DNA from: Leifsonia sp. 466MF
GTDB lineage: Bacteria; Actinomycetota; Actinomycetes; Actinomycetales; Microbacteriaceae
NCBI RefSeq assembly: GCF_900100265.1
Contig: NZ_LT629696.1
Location: forward strand, 2,232,001 to 2,296,000
Direction: 5' to 3'
Length of the DNA stretch: 64,000 nt
The notes under the pieces: model-generated
The model's input: the letters and a program-made list of their open reading frames with translations, nothing else
Told to the model about the DNA's origin: nothing
Databases searched by the model: none
In this document: positions 1 to 6,819 of the stretch, in pieces
How the letters are laid out: each line of letters starts with the position of its first letter
Position numbering within the stretch: the stretch's first letter is position 1
Made by a program: the position numbers and the translations under genes

Positions 1-58
1 GTCGCTCGACGACATCTTCGTCGAGGTCTACGGCGCCGAGAGCCGCGAGGAGGACTGA
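1..58 (+). CDS. ABC transporter ATP-binding protein, C-terminal end (partial)
   Basis: Only the last 18 codons are in the window (frame starting at base 2, stop TGA at 56-58). They read SLDDIFVEVYG followed by an acidic tail. This tail is typical of the ATPase of ABC-2 type exporters, where the 'LxxVFxxLxG' segment follows the H-loop domain. The permease gene begins 2 bp after the stop, so the two are almost certainly cotranscribed and form one exporter. The substrate cannot be told from this fragment. Confidence 0.75.
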   Translation, partial: SLDDIFVEVYGAESREED

Positions 59-60
59 GC

Positions 61-1317
61 ATGGCCCGCCACAATCTGAGCACCGTCATCTCGTTCGAGT
101 TCCGCCGCACCATCACGAAGCGGCGGTTCTGGGCGATCACGCTCATCATCCCGATCCTCGTCTTCGGCCTCGGCGGCCTGATCATCGCCTCGAACGTGTC
201 GACCGCGAACACCGCCGACCAGCAGAAGAACTCGCGCTTCGAGTTCCTGTACACCGACGACTCCGGCCTCATCGACGCGACCATCGCCAAGGAGTACGGC
301 GGCACCCAGATCGCCTCCGAGGCAGAGGGGGTCGAGGAGGTGCAGATCGGCGGGACGCCCGCCTACTTCGCCTACCCCGCCGATCCCGCGAAGCAGACCG
401 TCCGCGTCTACGGCGAGGACTCCGGCGTCTTCCAGAACAGCAAGTACTCGGCCGTCGCCGAGTCGCTCCTCTCGGCGAGCGTCGAGCAGAAACTGGACAG
501 CCCGACCGATGTCGCCGTGCTCCGCGGGGATGTGAAGACCTCGACCACCACGTTCGCGGACGGCAAGCGGGCACCCGGCTTCGAGGCGATCCTCCCGGCC
601 CTGGTGTTCCTGGCCGCCTTCTTCATCGTCATCGTGTTCCTCGGCAACCAGATGCTCAACTCGACGCTGGAAGAGAAGGAGAACCGCGTCACGGAGATGA
701 TCCTGACGACGATCAATCCGACGAACCTGCTTCTCGGCAAGGTCATCTCGCTCTTCGCGATCGGCATCATCCAGCTGGCGGTGTTCGCGCTGCCCATGCT
801 CATCGGGTACCTGTTCTTCCGCGACCAGCTGCAACTGCCGAACTTCGACCTCAGCGGGCTCGTGTTCGATCCGCAGAAGATGATCGTCGGCGCGCTCATC
901 CTGATCGGCGGGTTCGCCCTGTTCACCGGAACGCTGGTGGCCGTCGGCGCGGTCATGCCGACGGCGAAGGATGCGGCCCCGGTGTTCTCGGTGGTGATCT
1001 TCGCCGTGGTCATCCCGCTCTACGCGTCGGGCTTTGCCATCAGCTCCCCGAACTCGCCGATCGTGCAGTTGCTGGCGTACTTCCCGTACACGGCCCCCAT
1101 CACGGCGCTGATCCTGAACGCCTTCGGGTCGCTGCCGCTGTGGCAGGCGATCATCATCATCGTCGAGCTGTTCGTGCTCTCCGTGATCGTGCTGCGCATC
1201 GCCGTCCGGCTGTTCCGGTACGGATCGATCGAGTACTCGAGCAAGGTGCGGATCCGAGATGTGCTGGGCCGCCGCACAGACCGCGTCGAGCCGACCCAGC
1301 CTGCGAGAGGCGCCTGA
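61..1317 (+). CDS. ABC-2 type exporter permease (NatB-like)
   Basis: 418 residues. The N-terminal cytoplasmic segment with FRRTITKRRFW is followed by a first membrane helix (about residues 25-45). A large extracytoplasmic domain of about 130 residues comes next, then five or six hydrophobic helices from about residue 178 to 395. The motif STLEEKENRVTEMILTTI just after the second helix is the hallmark of the ABC-2/NatB sodium-exporter-like permease family. The ATPase partner ends 2 bp upstream. Known relatives export Na+, peptides or antibiotics; which applies here is not visible. The stop overlaps the ATG of the next gene (ATGA type), so translation may be coupled to the oxidoreductase. Confidence 0.85.
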   Translation: MARHNLSTVISFEFRRTITKRRFWAITLIIPILVFGLGGLIIASNVSTANTADQQKNSRFEFLYTDDSGLIDATIAKEYGGTQIASEAEGVEEVQIGGTPAYFAYPADPAKQTVRVYGEDSGVFQNSKYSAVAESLLSASVEQKLDSPTDVAVLRGDVKTSTTTFADGKRAPGFEAILPALVFLAAFFIVIVFLGNQMLNSTLEEKENRVTEMILTTINPTNLLLGKVISLFAIGIIQLAVFALPMLIGYLFFRDQLQLPNFDLSGLVFDPQKMIVGALILIGGFALFTGTLVAVGAVMPTAKDAAPVFSVVIFAVVIPLYASGFAISSPNSPIVQLLAYFPYTAPITALILNAFGSLPLWQAIIIIVELFVLSVIVLRIAVRLFRYGSIEYSSKVRIRDVLGRRTDRVEPTQPARGA

Positions 1318-2297
1318 TGCGCGCCGTCGTCGTGCCGGAGCCGGGCGACGCCGACGCGCTGACCATCGCCGAGCGGCCCGATCCGGTCCCCGCGGCCGGC
1401 GAGGTCCGGATCCGCGTCACGGCCGCCGGGCTCAACGGCGCCGATTTGAGCCAGCGGCGCGGGTACTATCCCTCACCGCCCGGCGCTCCCGACTGGCCGG
1501 GGCTCGAAGTCTCGGGCGTCGTGGATGCGGTCGGCGACGGCGTCGACGCCTGGCAGGTCGGCGACCGCGTCTGCGCCCTGCTCCCGGGAGGCGGCTACGC
1601 CGAACTGGTGACTGTCGACGCCGGCCTGGTCCTTCCCGTGCCCGACTCGGTCGACCTGGTCGAGGCGGCCGGACTGCCCGAGGTCGCCGCAACCGTCTGG
1701 TCGAACGTCTTCGACCTCGGGCGGCTCGCCGCGGGCGAAGCCCTGCTCGTCCACGGCGGGTCGAGCGGCATCGGGACCATGGCGATCCAGCTGGGCCGCG
1801 CACTCGGCGCTGATGTCATCGCGACAGCGGGCAGCGAAGAGAAGGCGGCGTTCTGCCGGGAGGTGGGTGCGCACGCCGCAGTCGACTACCGCACCCAGGA
1901 CTTCGTCGAGGCCGCTCGGGCCTTCACCGACGGCCGCGGGGTGGATGTGGTGCTCGACATCGTCGGCGGCGCGTACATCGCACGCGACCTGGACGCTCTC
2001 GCGACGGGTGGCCGCATCCTGTCCATCGCCGTCCGCGATCGAACTCCCGCCGCCGTCGACATGGGGCTGCTCATGCGGAAGCGCGCGAGCATCCACGGCA
2101 CCACGCTGCGCGCCCGGCCGCTCGCCGAGCGCGTCGCGATCATCGCCGCCGTGCGGGCGAACGTGTGGCCGCTGCTGGCCGACGGCCGCGTGCGCCCGGT
2201 CATCGACTCGGTGTTCCCGCTGGAGGATGCGGCGGCCGCGCACCGGCGGATGGAGTCGTCGACCCACCGCGGGAAGATCCTGCTGCGCGTCGGCTGA
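1317..2297 (+). CDS. NAD(P)H quinone oxidoreductase, zinc-free MDR family (PIG3-like)
   Basis: 326 residues from the ATG that overlaps the permease stop. This start removes an upstream basic stretch that does not look like protein. The GroES-like N-terminal domain begins MRAVVVPEPG. A Rossmann NAD(P)-binding domain follows with the motif LVHGGSSGIGTMAIQLGRA (about residues 142-160) and AVDYRTQDF. The catalytic-zinc ligands of true alcohol dehydrogenases are absent, which places it with quinone oxidoreductase/TP53I3-type enzymes that reduce quinones by one electron. The physiological substrate is unknown. The 3' end overlaps the convergent DUF2809 gene by about 98 bp. Confidence 0.85.
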   Translation: MRAVVVPEPGDADALTIAERPDPVPAAGEVRIRVTAAGLNGADLSQRRGYYPSPPGAPDWPGLEVSGVVDAVGDGVDAWQVGDRVCALLPGGGYAELVTVDAGLVLPVPDSVDLVEAAGLPEVAATVWSNVFDLGRLAAGEALLVHGGSSGIGTMAIQLGRALGADVIATAGSEEKAAFCREVGAHAAVDYRTQDFVEAARAFTDGRGVDVVLDIVGGAYIARDLDALATGGRILSIAVRDRTPAAVDMGLLMRKRASIHGTTLRARPLAERVAIIAAVRANVWPLLADGRVRPVIDSVFPLEDAAAAHRRMESSTHRGKILLRVG

Positions 2298-2646
2298 CCG
2301 CATCCACCGCTCCCGTCAGCATCGCGCCGATCGCGTAGGCCACCAGGTCGGTCCACTGGAAGGTCGTTCCGAGCACCAGTGCGACGGCCGGAACGGAGTC
2401 CGCCAGAGCTGCGGGCACCCCGGTCAGCTGGAACAGCTCGACGGCGGCGCACACGGCGAAGGCGGCAACGGCCACAGTCACTGCGGATGCACGTGGAGCG
2501 AGGAACGCGATCACGACCACGATGAGTGCGGCGTAGAGCGCGTCGCCGACGAAGGCCGCGACCGGTCCGTCCATCCCGCGCGCCACGGCGAGTCCTACGA
2601 CGACAAGCGCGAGACCGACGCAGGCAAGCGCGATACGACGTCTCAT
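2200..2646 (-). CDS. DUF2809 family small membrane protein
   Basis: 148 residues. Four hydrophobic segments lie within the first 115 residues (starting MRRRIALACVGLALVVVGLA). The motif AAVELFQLTG between helices is characteristic of DUF2809. The C-terminal 35 residues are Ser/Gly/Pro-rich and overlap the end of the convergent quinone oxidoreductase, so the tail may be poorly constrained. The family has no established function. The gene stands alone between a convergent and a divergent neighbour. Confidence 0.65.
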   Translation of the reverse strand: MRRRIALACVGLALVVVGLAVARGMDGPVAAFVGDALYAALIVVVIAFLAPRASAVTVAVAAFAVCAAVELFQLTGVPAALADSVPAVALVLGTTFQWTDLVAYAIGAMLTGAVDAVSRRAAGSSRGGSTTPSAGARPPHPPAGTPSR

Positions 2647-2726
2647 GACGCGAGGCTAACGGGACCCGCGCTCCCGCCGCGTCATACGTGCGGCGCAACC
2701 CCGTCCGTCGGTGGGAGGATCGGAGC

Positions 2727-3743
2727 ATGACCGACGACGCCCTCACCGACGACGCCCTCAACTCCCTCCCGAAGGCCGAGCTGCACCTCCACATCGAGGG
2801 GACGCTGGAGCCGGAGCTCGCGTTCGAGCTCGCCGCCCGCAACGGCATCGACCTCCCCTACGCGACGGTTGAGGAGCTGTCGGCGCAGTACGACTTCGAC
2901 GACCTGCAGTCGTTCCTCAACCTCTACTACGCGACGATGGCCGTACTCCGCACCCGCGAGGACTTCGCGGAGCTGACGCGTCGCTACCTCCGCCGCGCGC
3001 ACGCGCAGGGAGTCCGCCACGCCGAACTGTTCTTCGACCCGCAGGCGCACACGTCGCGCGGTGTCGCGTTCGACGACGTCGTGGACGGCATCGGCGACGC
3101 GCTGGATGAGGCCGAGCGCGATCTCGGGATGTCCGGGGGCCTCATCCTGTGCTTCCTGCGCGATCAGCCGGTCGATTCCGCCGAGGAGGCGCTGACCGCC
3201 GGGCTCCGCCGCACGGACCGCATCGTCGGTGTCGGACTCGACTCCGCCGAGGTCGGCTACCCGCCGTCGCTGTTCGAGGGCGTCTACGCCCGCGCCCGCG
3301 CCGCCGGCCTGCACGCGGTCGCCCACGCCGGCGAGGAGGGCCCGCCCGCGTACGTGCGGGAGGCGCTCGACCTGCTGCATGCCGAGCGCATCGACCACGG
3401 CATCCGCTCGATCGAGGATCCGGAGCTCGTCGCGCGGCTGGCCGAGGAGCGCATCCCGCTCACCGTGTGCCCCCTCTCGAACGTTCGCCTGCAGGCGACG
3501 CCGGACGTCCGCGACCACCCCCTGCACCGGCTGGATGCGGCGGGCGTCCGCGTCACCGTGAACTCCGACGACCCCGCGTACTTCGGCGGCTACGTCGGGC
3601 AGAACTTCGCCGCGGTCCGGGATGCGCTGGGCCTCTCCGTGGATCAGGCCCGCCGGTTCGCCCGCACCTCGATCGAGGCGTCGTTCGCGTCGGACGCCCG
3701 CAAGGCGGAGCTCTTCGCCGAGCTGGACGGCTGGAACGCGTGA
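2727..3743 (+). CDS. Adenine deaminase (adenosine deaminase superfamily)
   Basis: 338 residues. The ATG is chosen because it follows a good ribosome site (GGGAGGAT) at 6-8 nt; an in-frame start 39 nt upstream lacks one. The metal ligands of the amidohydrolase barrel are visible: HLH at residues 20-22, a central HAVAHAGEEGP segment with metal His and catalytic Glu, HGIRS, and VNSDDPAYFGG with the final Asp. The HIEGTLEPELAFELA opening and FFDPQAHTSRGV match the bacterial/fungal adenine deaminase branch better than classical adenosine deaminase. It would convert adenine to hypoxanthine for purine salvage; adenosine activity cannot be excluded. The stop overlaps the next start by 4 nt. Confidence 0.85.
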   Translation: MTDDALTDDALNSLPKAELHLHIEGTLEPELAFELAARNGIDLPYATVEELSAQYDFDDLQSFLNLYYATMAVLRTREDFAELTRRYLRRAHAQGVRHAELFFDPQAHTSRGVAFDDVVDGIGDALDEAERDLGMSGGLILCFLRDQPVDSAEEALTAGLRRTDRIVGVGLDSAEVGYPPSLFEGVYARARAAGLHAVAHAGEEGPPAYVREALDLLHAERIDHGIRSIEDPELVARLAEERIPLTVCPLSNVRLQATPDVRDHPLHRLDAAGVRVTVNSDDPAYFGGYVGQNFAAVRDALGLSVDQARRFARTSIEASFASDARKAELFAELDGWNA

Positions 3744-4570
3744 CCCGGCAGGATGTGCGCACGGCCGACGGCCGAGCGCTCCGCTTCTTCGACACGGGCG
3801 GTGCGCCGGACGCCCCGGTGCTCGTCTGGCACCATGGCACGCCGCAGACGGGTGCTGTGATCGCCCCGGTGGCCGCTGCCGCCGAGGCGCGCGGGATGCG
3901 CGTGCTTTCCGTCACGCGGCCCGGCTATCCCGGCTCGGATGTCCGCCCTGGGCGTTCGATCGCGGATGCGGCGCTCGACATCCTCGCCGTGGCCGACCTC
4001 CTCGGCGTGGAGCGGTTCGTCACCGTCGGCGCGTCCGGGGGCGGCCCGCATGCTCTCGCGCTGGGCGCCCTCGAACCGGAACGGGTGGCCGCGATCGTCA
4101 CGCTCGCCGGCCTCTCGCCGTTCGACGGCTCCCCCGATTGGTTCTCCGGGATGGCGTCCCCCGACGCCCTCCGCGCCGCCCTTTCCGGCCGCGAGGCCAG
4201 ACTGGCCTACGCCGAGACCGCCGAGTTCGACCCCGAGTCCTTCACTCCGCGCGACTACGACGCACTGAACGCCGACTGGGGTCCCCTCGGGACGGACGCG
4301 GGCGCCGGAGCCGCGGAGGGCCCGGCGGGCGAGGCCGACGACGACCTGGCCTACGTCTCGCCGTGGGGCTTCGATCTGCGTGCGGTCCGGCCGCCGGTCC
4401 TCCTCGTGCAGGGCGGCTCCGACCGTGTCGTCCCACCCCAGCACGCGGCATCCCTCCTCGAACGCCTCCCCGACGCCGAGCTGTGGATCCGCCCGCGCGA
4501 TGGCCACATCTCGGTGCTGACGGCCCTCGGCGTCACGCTCGACTGGGCGCTGGCCCAGGCGTCGACGTAG
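3740..4570 (+). CDS. Alpha/beta hydrolase
   Basis: 276 residues from the GTG that overlaps the adenine deaminase stop (GTGA), the usual coupling pattern in this genome. It has the alpha/beta-hydrolase fold with oxyanion HG (WHHGTPQTGA), a nucleophile elbow GASGGGPHAL around residue 95-104 with Ser as nucleophile, an Asp in LLVQGGSDRVVPPQHA, and His in PRDGHISVL near the C-terminus. The lid region around residues 130-215 is acidic and Gly/Ala-rich. The substrate is not predictable. Its position in the purine-salvage gene pair does not by itself indicate a role there. Confidence 0.8.
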   Translation: MTRQDVRTADGRALRFFDTGGAPDAPVLVWHHGTPQTGAVIAPVAAAAEARGMRVLSVTRPGYPGSDVRPGRSIADAALDILAVADLLGVERFVTVGASGGGPHALALGALEPERVAAIVTLAGLSPFDGSPDWFSGMASPDALRAALSGREARLAYAETAEFDPESFTPRDYDALNADWGPLGTDAGAGAAEGPAGEADDDLAYVSPWGFDLRAVRPPVLLVQGGSDRVVPPQHAASLLERLPDAELWIRPRDGHISVLTALGVTLDWALAQAST

Positions 4571-4603
4571 TCCCACCAGAGACGGCGCCCGACCCCCTGT
4601 GGG

Positions 4604-4609
4604 TAGACT
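4604..4609 (+). promoter_or_regulatory. -10-like hexamer TAGACT of the copper locus
   Basis: TAGACT matches the actinobacterial TANNNT -10 consensus. It lies 29 nt upstream of the ATG of the His/Met-rich membrane protein gene, with a ribosome site GGAGTGAC in between. No convincing -35 hexamer is visible. Confidence 0.45.
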
Positions 4610-4638
4610 CGACCTGCCCCCACCTTCGACGGAGTGAC

Positions 4639-5247
4639 ATGTCTACGCGCAGCGCACGTGTGGCTCGCGGCCTCATCGCCGCCGGCTTCGCGACCTTCGT
4701 CGCCGCGCTGTTCCACGTCGCGGGCGGAGGGCTGCCGCCGAGCGCGGTGGCATTGACGCTCAGCCTCGTGTTCTCTGGGCTCGGCTGCATCGTCCTCGCC
4801 GGCAAGCGGTCGGCGCTGTGGCGGTCGGCCTCGTCGGTCGCGCTCAGCCAGTTCCTGTTCCACGCGCTGTTCTCGTTGAGCCCGTCCGCGCACTTCGCGG
4901 GAGCGACCGGCCACCTCCATCCCGGATCGCACCTCACGATGGTGACGGACGGTGCGGCAGCGACGCCGATGTCAGCCATGTCACTCAGCGGATCGTGGAT
5001 GTGGCTGGCCCACGCCGCGGCCGCCCTCCTCACCCTCGCAGCGCTCCGCTACGGCGAGCGCGTGTTCGTGGCCGTCTCCGAGTTCACCGCCTTCTCGCTG
5101 CGGCGGCTGCTGACCGCGGTCGCCGTCGTCGACGTGCCGGTGGCGCAGGCGCGGGTCGAGACGGTCCCGGTGATCCTTCCCGATCGCACGGTCGTGCTCG
5201 GGCGCCTCCGTCACCGGGGTCCTCCGGCGCTCATGGGCCCGGCCTGA
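4639..5247 (+). CDS. His/Met-rich membrane protein of the ycnI-copC locus
   Basis: 202 residues from the ATG preceded by GGAGTGAC. Four hydrophobic segments (about residues 10-30, 37-55, 65-80 and 115-135) flank a loop rich in His and Met (SAHFAGATGHLHPGSHLTM, then PMSAMS and SWMW). The last 50 residues are soluble. I do not recognise a named family. The genes directly downstream encode YcnI and CopC, both periplasmic copper proteins, and the loop composition would suit copper coordination. A role in copper handling at the membrane is therefore a reasonable inference, not something the sequence proves. There is a 102-bp gap to ycnI. Confidence 0.7.
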   Translation: MSTRSARVARGLIAAGFATFVAALFHVAGGGLPPSAVALTLSLVFSGLGCIVLAGKRSALWRSASSVALSQFLFHALFSLSPSAHFAGATGHLHPGSHLTMVTDGAAATPMSAMSLSGSWMWLAHAAAALLTLAALRYGERVFVAVSEFTAFSLRRLLTAVAVVDVPVAQARVETVPVILPDRTVVLGRLRHRGPPALMGPA

Positions 5248-5349
5248 GCTCTCCGCTCCCCCGCCGGGCAGAGGTCTGCCGCGTCTCGCGGTTCTCCCAC
5301 CCATCTGCCTACCCGGCCGCAGCACGCGGTCGAGAATCGGACCCTTCTC

Positions 5350-6084
5350 ATGAACACGCGTTTCCTCACGGGCGCGGCCGCCACCGTGGCCGCCGCCGCC
5401 CTCGCCCTCTCGTTCCCCCTCGCCGCCAGCGCCCACGTCCGGGTGAATCCGGACCAGGCTCAGCCGGGCAGCTACGCCACGCTGACGTTCAAGGTGCCCA
5501 CCGAGTCCGCCACCGCCGGCACGGTCAAACTGGAGGTGGATCTGCCCACCGACACCCCGTTCACCTCCGTCTCCTACCAGCCCCTCACCGGCTGGACGAC
5601 TGAGGTCGTCACCGAGAAGCTCGCGAAGCCGGTGAAGACGGATGACGGCACCATCACAGAGGCGCCGGTGAAGGTGATCTGGACGGCGAGCCCCGGCGTG
5701 CAGGTCGCACCGGGCGAGTTCCAGCAGTTCGTCATCTCCGCGGGAGCGGTCCCCGACACCGGCAGCATCCTGCTGCCCACCCAGCAGACCTACTCCGACG
5801 GCACGGTCGTGGACTGGGATGAGAAGACCCCCGCCGACGGGAAAGAGCCGGAGCACCCGGCCCCGACCCTCTACGTCACGGACGCGCCGCCCGCGGAGGA
5901 TGGCGCCGCAGGTCCGCTGATGACGAGCACACCGGCCGCGCCTGCACCGACGGCGTCGTCCGCGGCGAGCGACGCGGTCGCGATCGGTCTCGGGATCGGC
6001 GGACTCGCGCTGGGTGCGATCGCCCTGGTCGTGGCGGTGTTCGCCCTCACGCGCCGCGGCACGGCGACGAGCCCGCGGGGCTGA
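5350..6084 (+). CDS. ycnI: YcnI-type copper-binding protein (DUF1775)
   Basis: 244 residues. A Sec signal peptide ends in AASA, leaving mature His29 (HVRVNPDQ) at the N-terminus. In YcnI-family proteins this His forms a mono-histidine copper brace. The DUF1775 domain runs to about residue 165. A Pro/Ala/Ser-rich linker follows, with a C-terminal membrane helix (about residues 213-236) and a basic tail, so the protein is probably anchored to the outer face of the membrane. No clear ribosome site precedes the ATG; instead a small hairpin (GAGAA at 5332-5336 pairing with TTCTC at 5345-5349) abuts it. The copC gene starts 3 bp after the stop. Confidence 0.88.
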   Translation: MNTRFLTGAAATVAAAALALSFPLAASAHVRVNPDQAQPGSYATLTFKVPTESATAGTVKLEVDLPTDTPFTSVSYQPLTGWTTEVVTEKLAKPVKTDDGTITEAPVKVIWTASPGVQVAPGEFQQFVISAGAVPDTGSILLPTQQTYSDGTVVDWDEKTPADGKEPEHPAPTLYVTDAPPAEDGAAGPLMTSTPAAPAPTASSAASDAVAIGLGIGGLALGAIALVVAVFALTRRGTATSPRG

Positions 6085-6087
6085 CGG

Positions 6088-6762
6088 GTGACCCGGACAG
6101 CCCGCGCCCGGATGCGGCCCTCGGCCCTGTCCGCTCTGGCCGGAGTCGCCCTGGCGTGCCTGCTGGCCGTCGTCCCCGCCGCGGCCGCCAGCGCTCACGA
6201 CTACCTCGTGCAGAGCACGCCGTCGGCCGGCTCCACCCAGTCGACGCCGCTCGAGAGCGCATCCCTCACGTTCAACGACCGCGTGCTCGACCTCAGCGGC
6301 GACGGCTCGTCGTCGCTTGTGCAGGTCACCGACGCGGCGAACCGTCACTACGAGACGGGATGCCCCACCATCACCGACCGCACGGTCACGGCTCCGGTGG
6401 CCCTCGGCGCACCGGGGGCGTACACGGTGACCTGGCAGATCGTCTCGGCGGACGGGCACACCGTTTCCGGCACCATCCCGTTCACCTACCAGCCTCCGGC
6501 AGGGACCGCGGAAGCGCCCGGCAGCGACGGCCCACCGGCGTGCGCGGCGGGAGCGGCAGCGGCGGGTGGACAGAGCACCGGCGCCGCGACGTCGAGTCCG
6601 GCCCCCGCCGCCGAGGCGACCGGGAGTTCGGGCTCTGGAAGCATCGCGCTGGTGATCGGTATCGGCGTCGGGATCGTGGTGCTCGCCCTGCTCGGCGTGC
6701 TCGTGGTCGTGCTCACCGGTCGCCGACGCCCTGATCAGCCGAAGGCGGACGAAGAGTCCTGA
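6088..6762 (+). CDS. copC: CopC domain copper-resistance protein, membrane-anchored
   Basis: 224 residues from GTG at 6088; an ATG at 6112 would give a shorter signal peptide with the same mature form. The signal peptide ends ASA before His37 (HDYLVQSTPSAGS). This gives the N-terminal His that ligates Cu(II) in CopC proteins. The CopC/YobA beta domain spans about residues 37-145 and includes DGHTVSGTIPFTY with the second conserved His. A low-complexity Ala/Ser/Gly linker leads to one C-terminal membrane helix (about 187-212). It lacks the CopD membrane domain. It probably works with YcnI in periplasmic-side copper handling. Confidence 0.9.
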   Translation: MTRTARARMRPSALSALAGVALACLLAVVPAAAASAHDYLVQSTPSAGSTQSTPLESASLTFNDRVLDLSGDGSSSLVQVTDAANRHYETGCPTITDRTVTAPVALGAPGAYTVTWQIVSADGHTVSGTIPFTYQPPAGTAEAPGSDGPPACAAGAAAAGGQSTGAATSSPAPAAEATGSSGSGSIALVIGIGVGIVVLALLGVLVVVLTGRRRPDQPKADEES

Positions 6763-6767
6763 CCACT

Positions 6768-6806
6768 CCGCGCCGGCGGACGACCGACCGTCGTCCGCCG
6801 GCGCGG
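6768..6806. terminator. Bidirectional hairpin terminator between copC and arylsulfatase
   Basis: A perfect 16-bp inverted repeat (6768-6783 with 6791-6806) encloses a 7-nt loop, only 6 bp after the copC stop and 14 bp before the arylsulfatase stop on the other strand. There is no T-tract, as is common in high-GC actinobacteria. The symmetric position suggests it serves both convergent genes. Confidence 0.8.
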
Positions 6807-6819
6807 AACCACCACCCCG

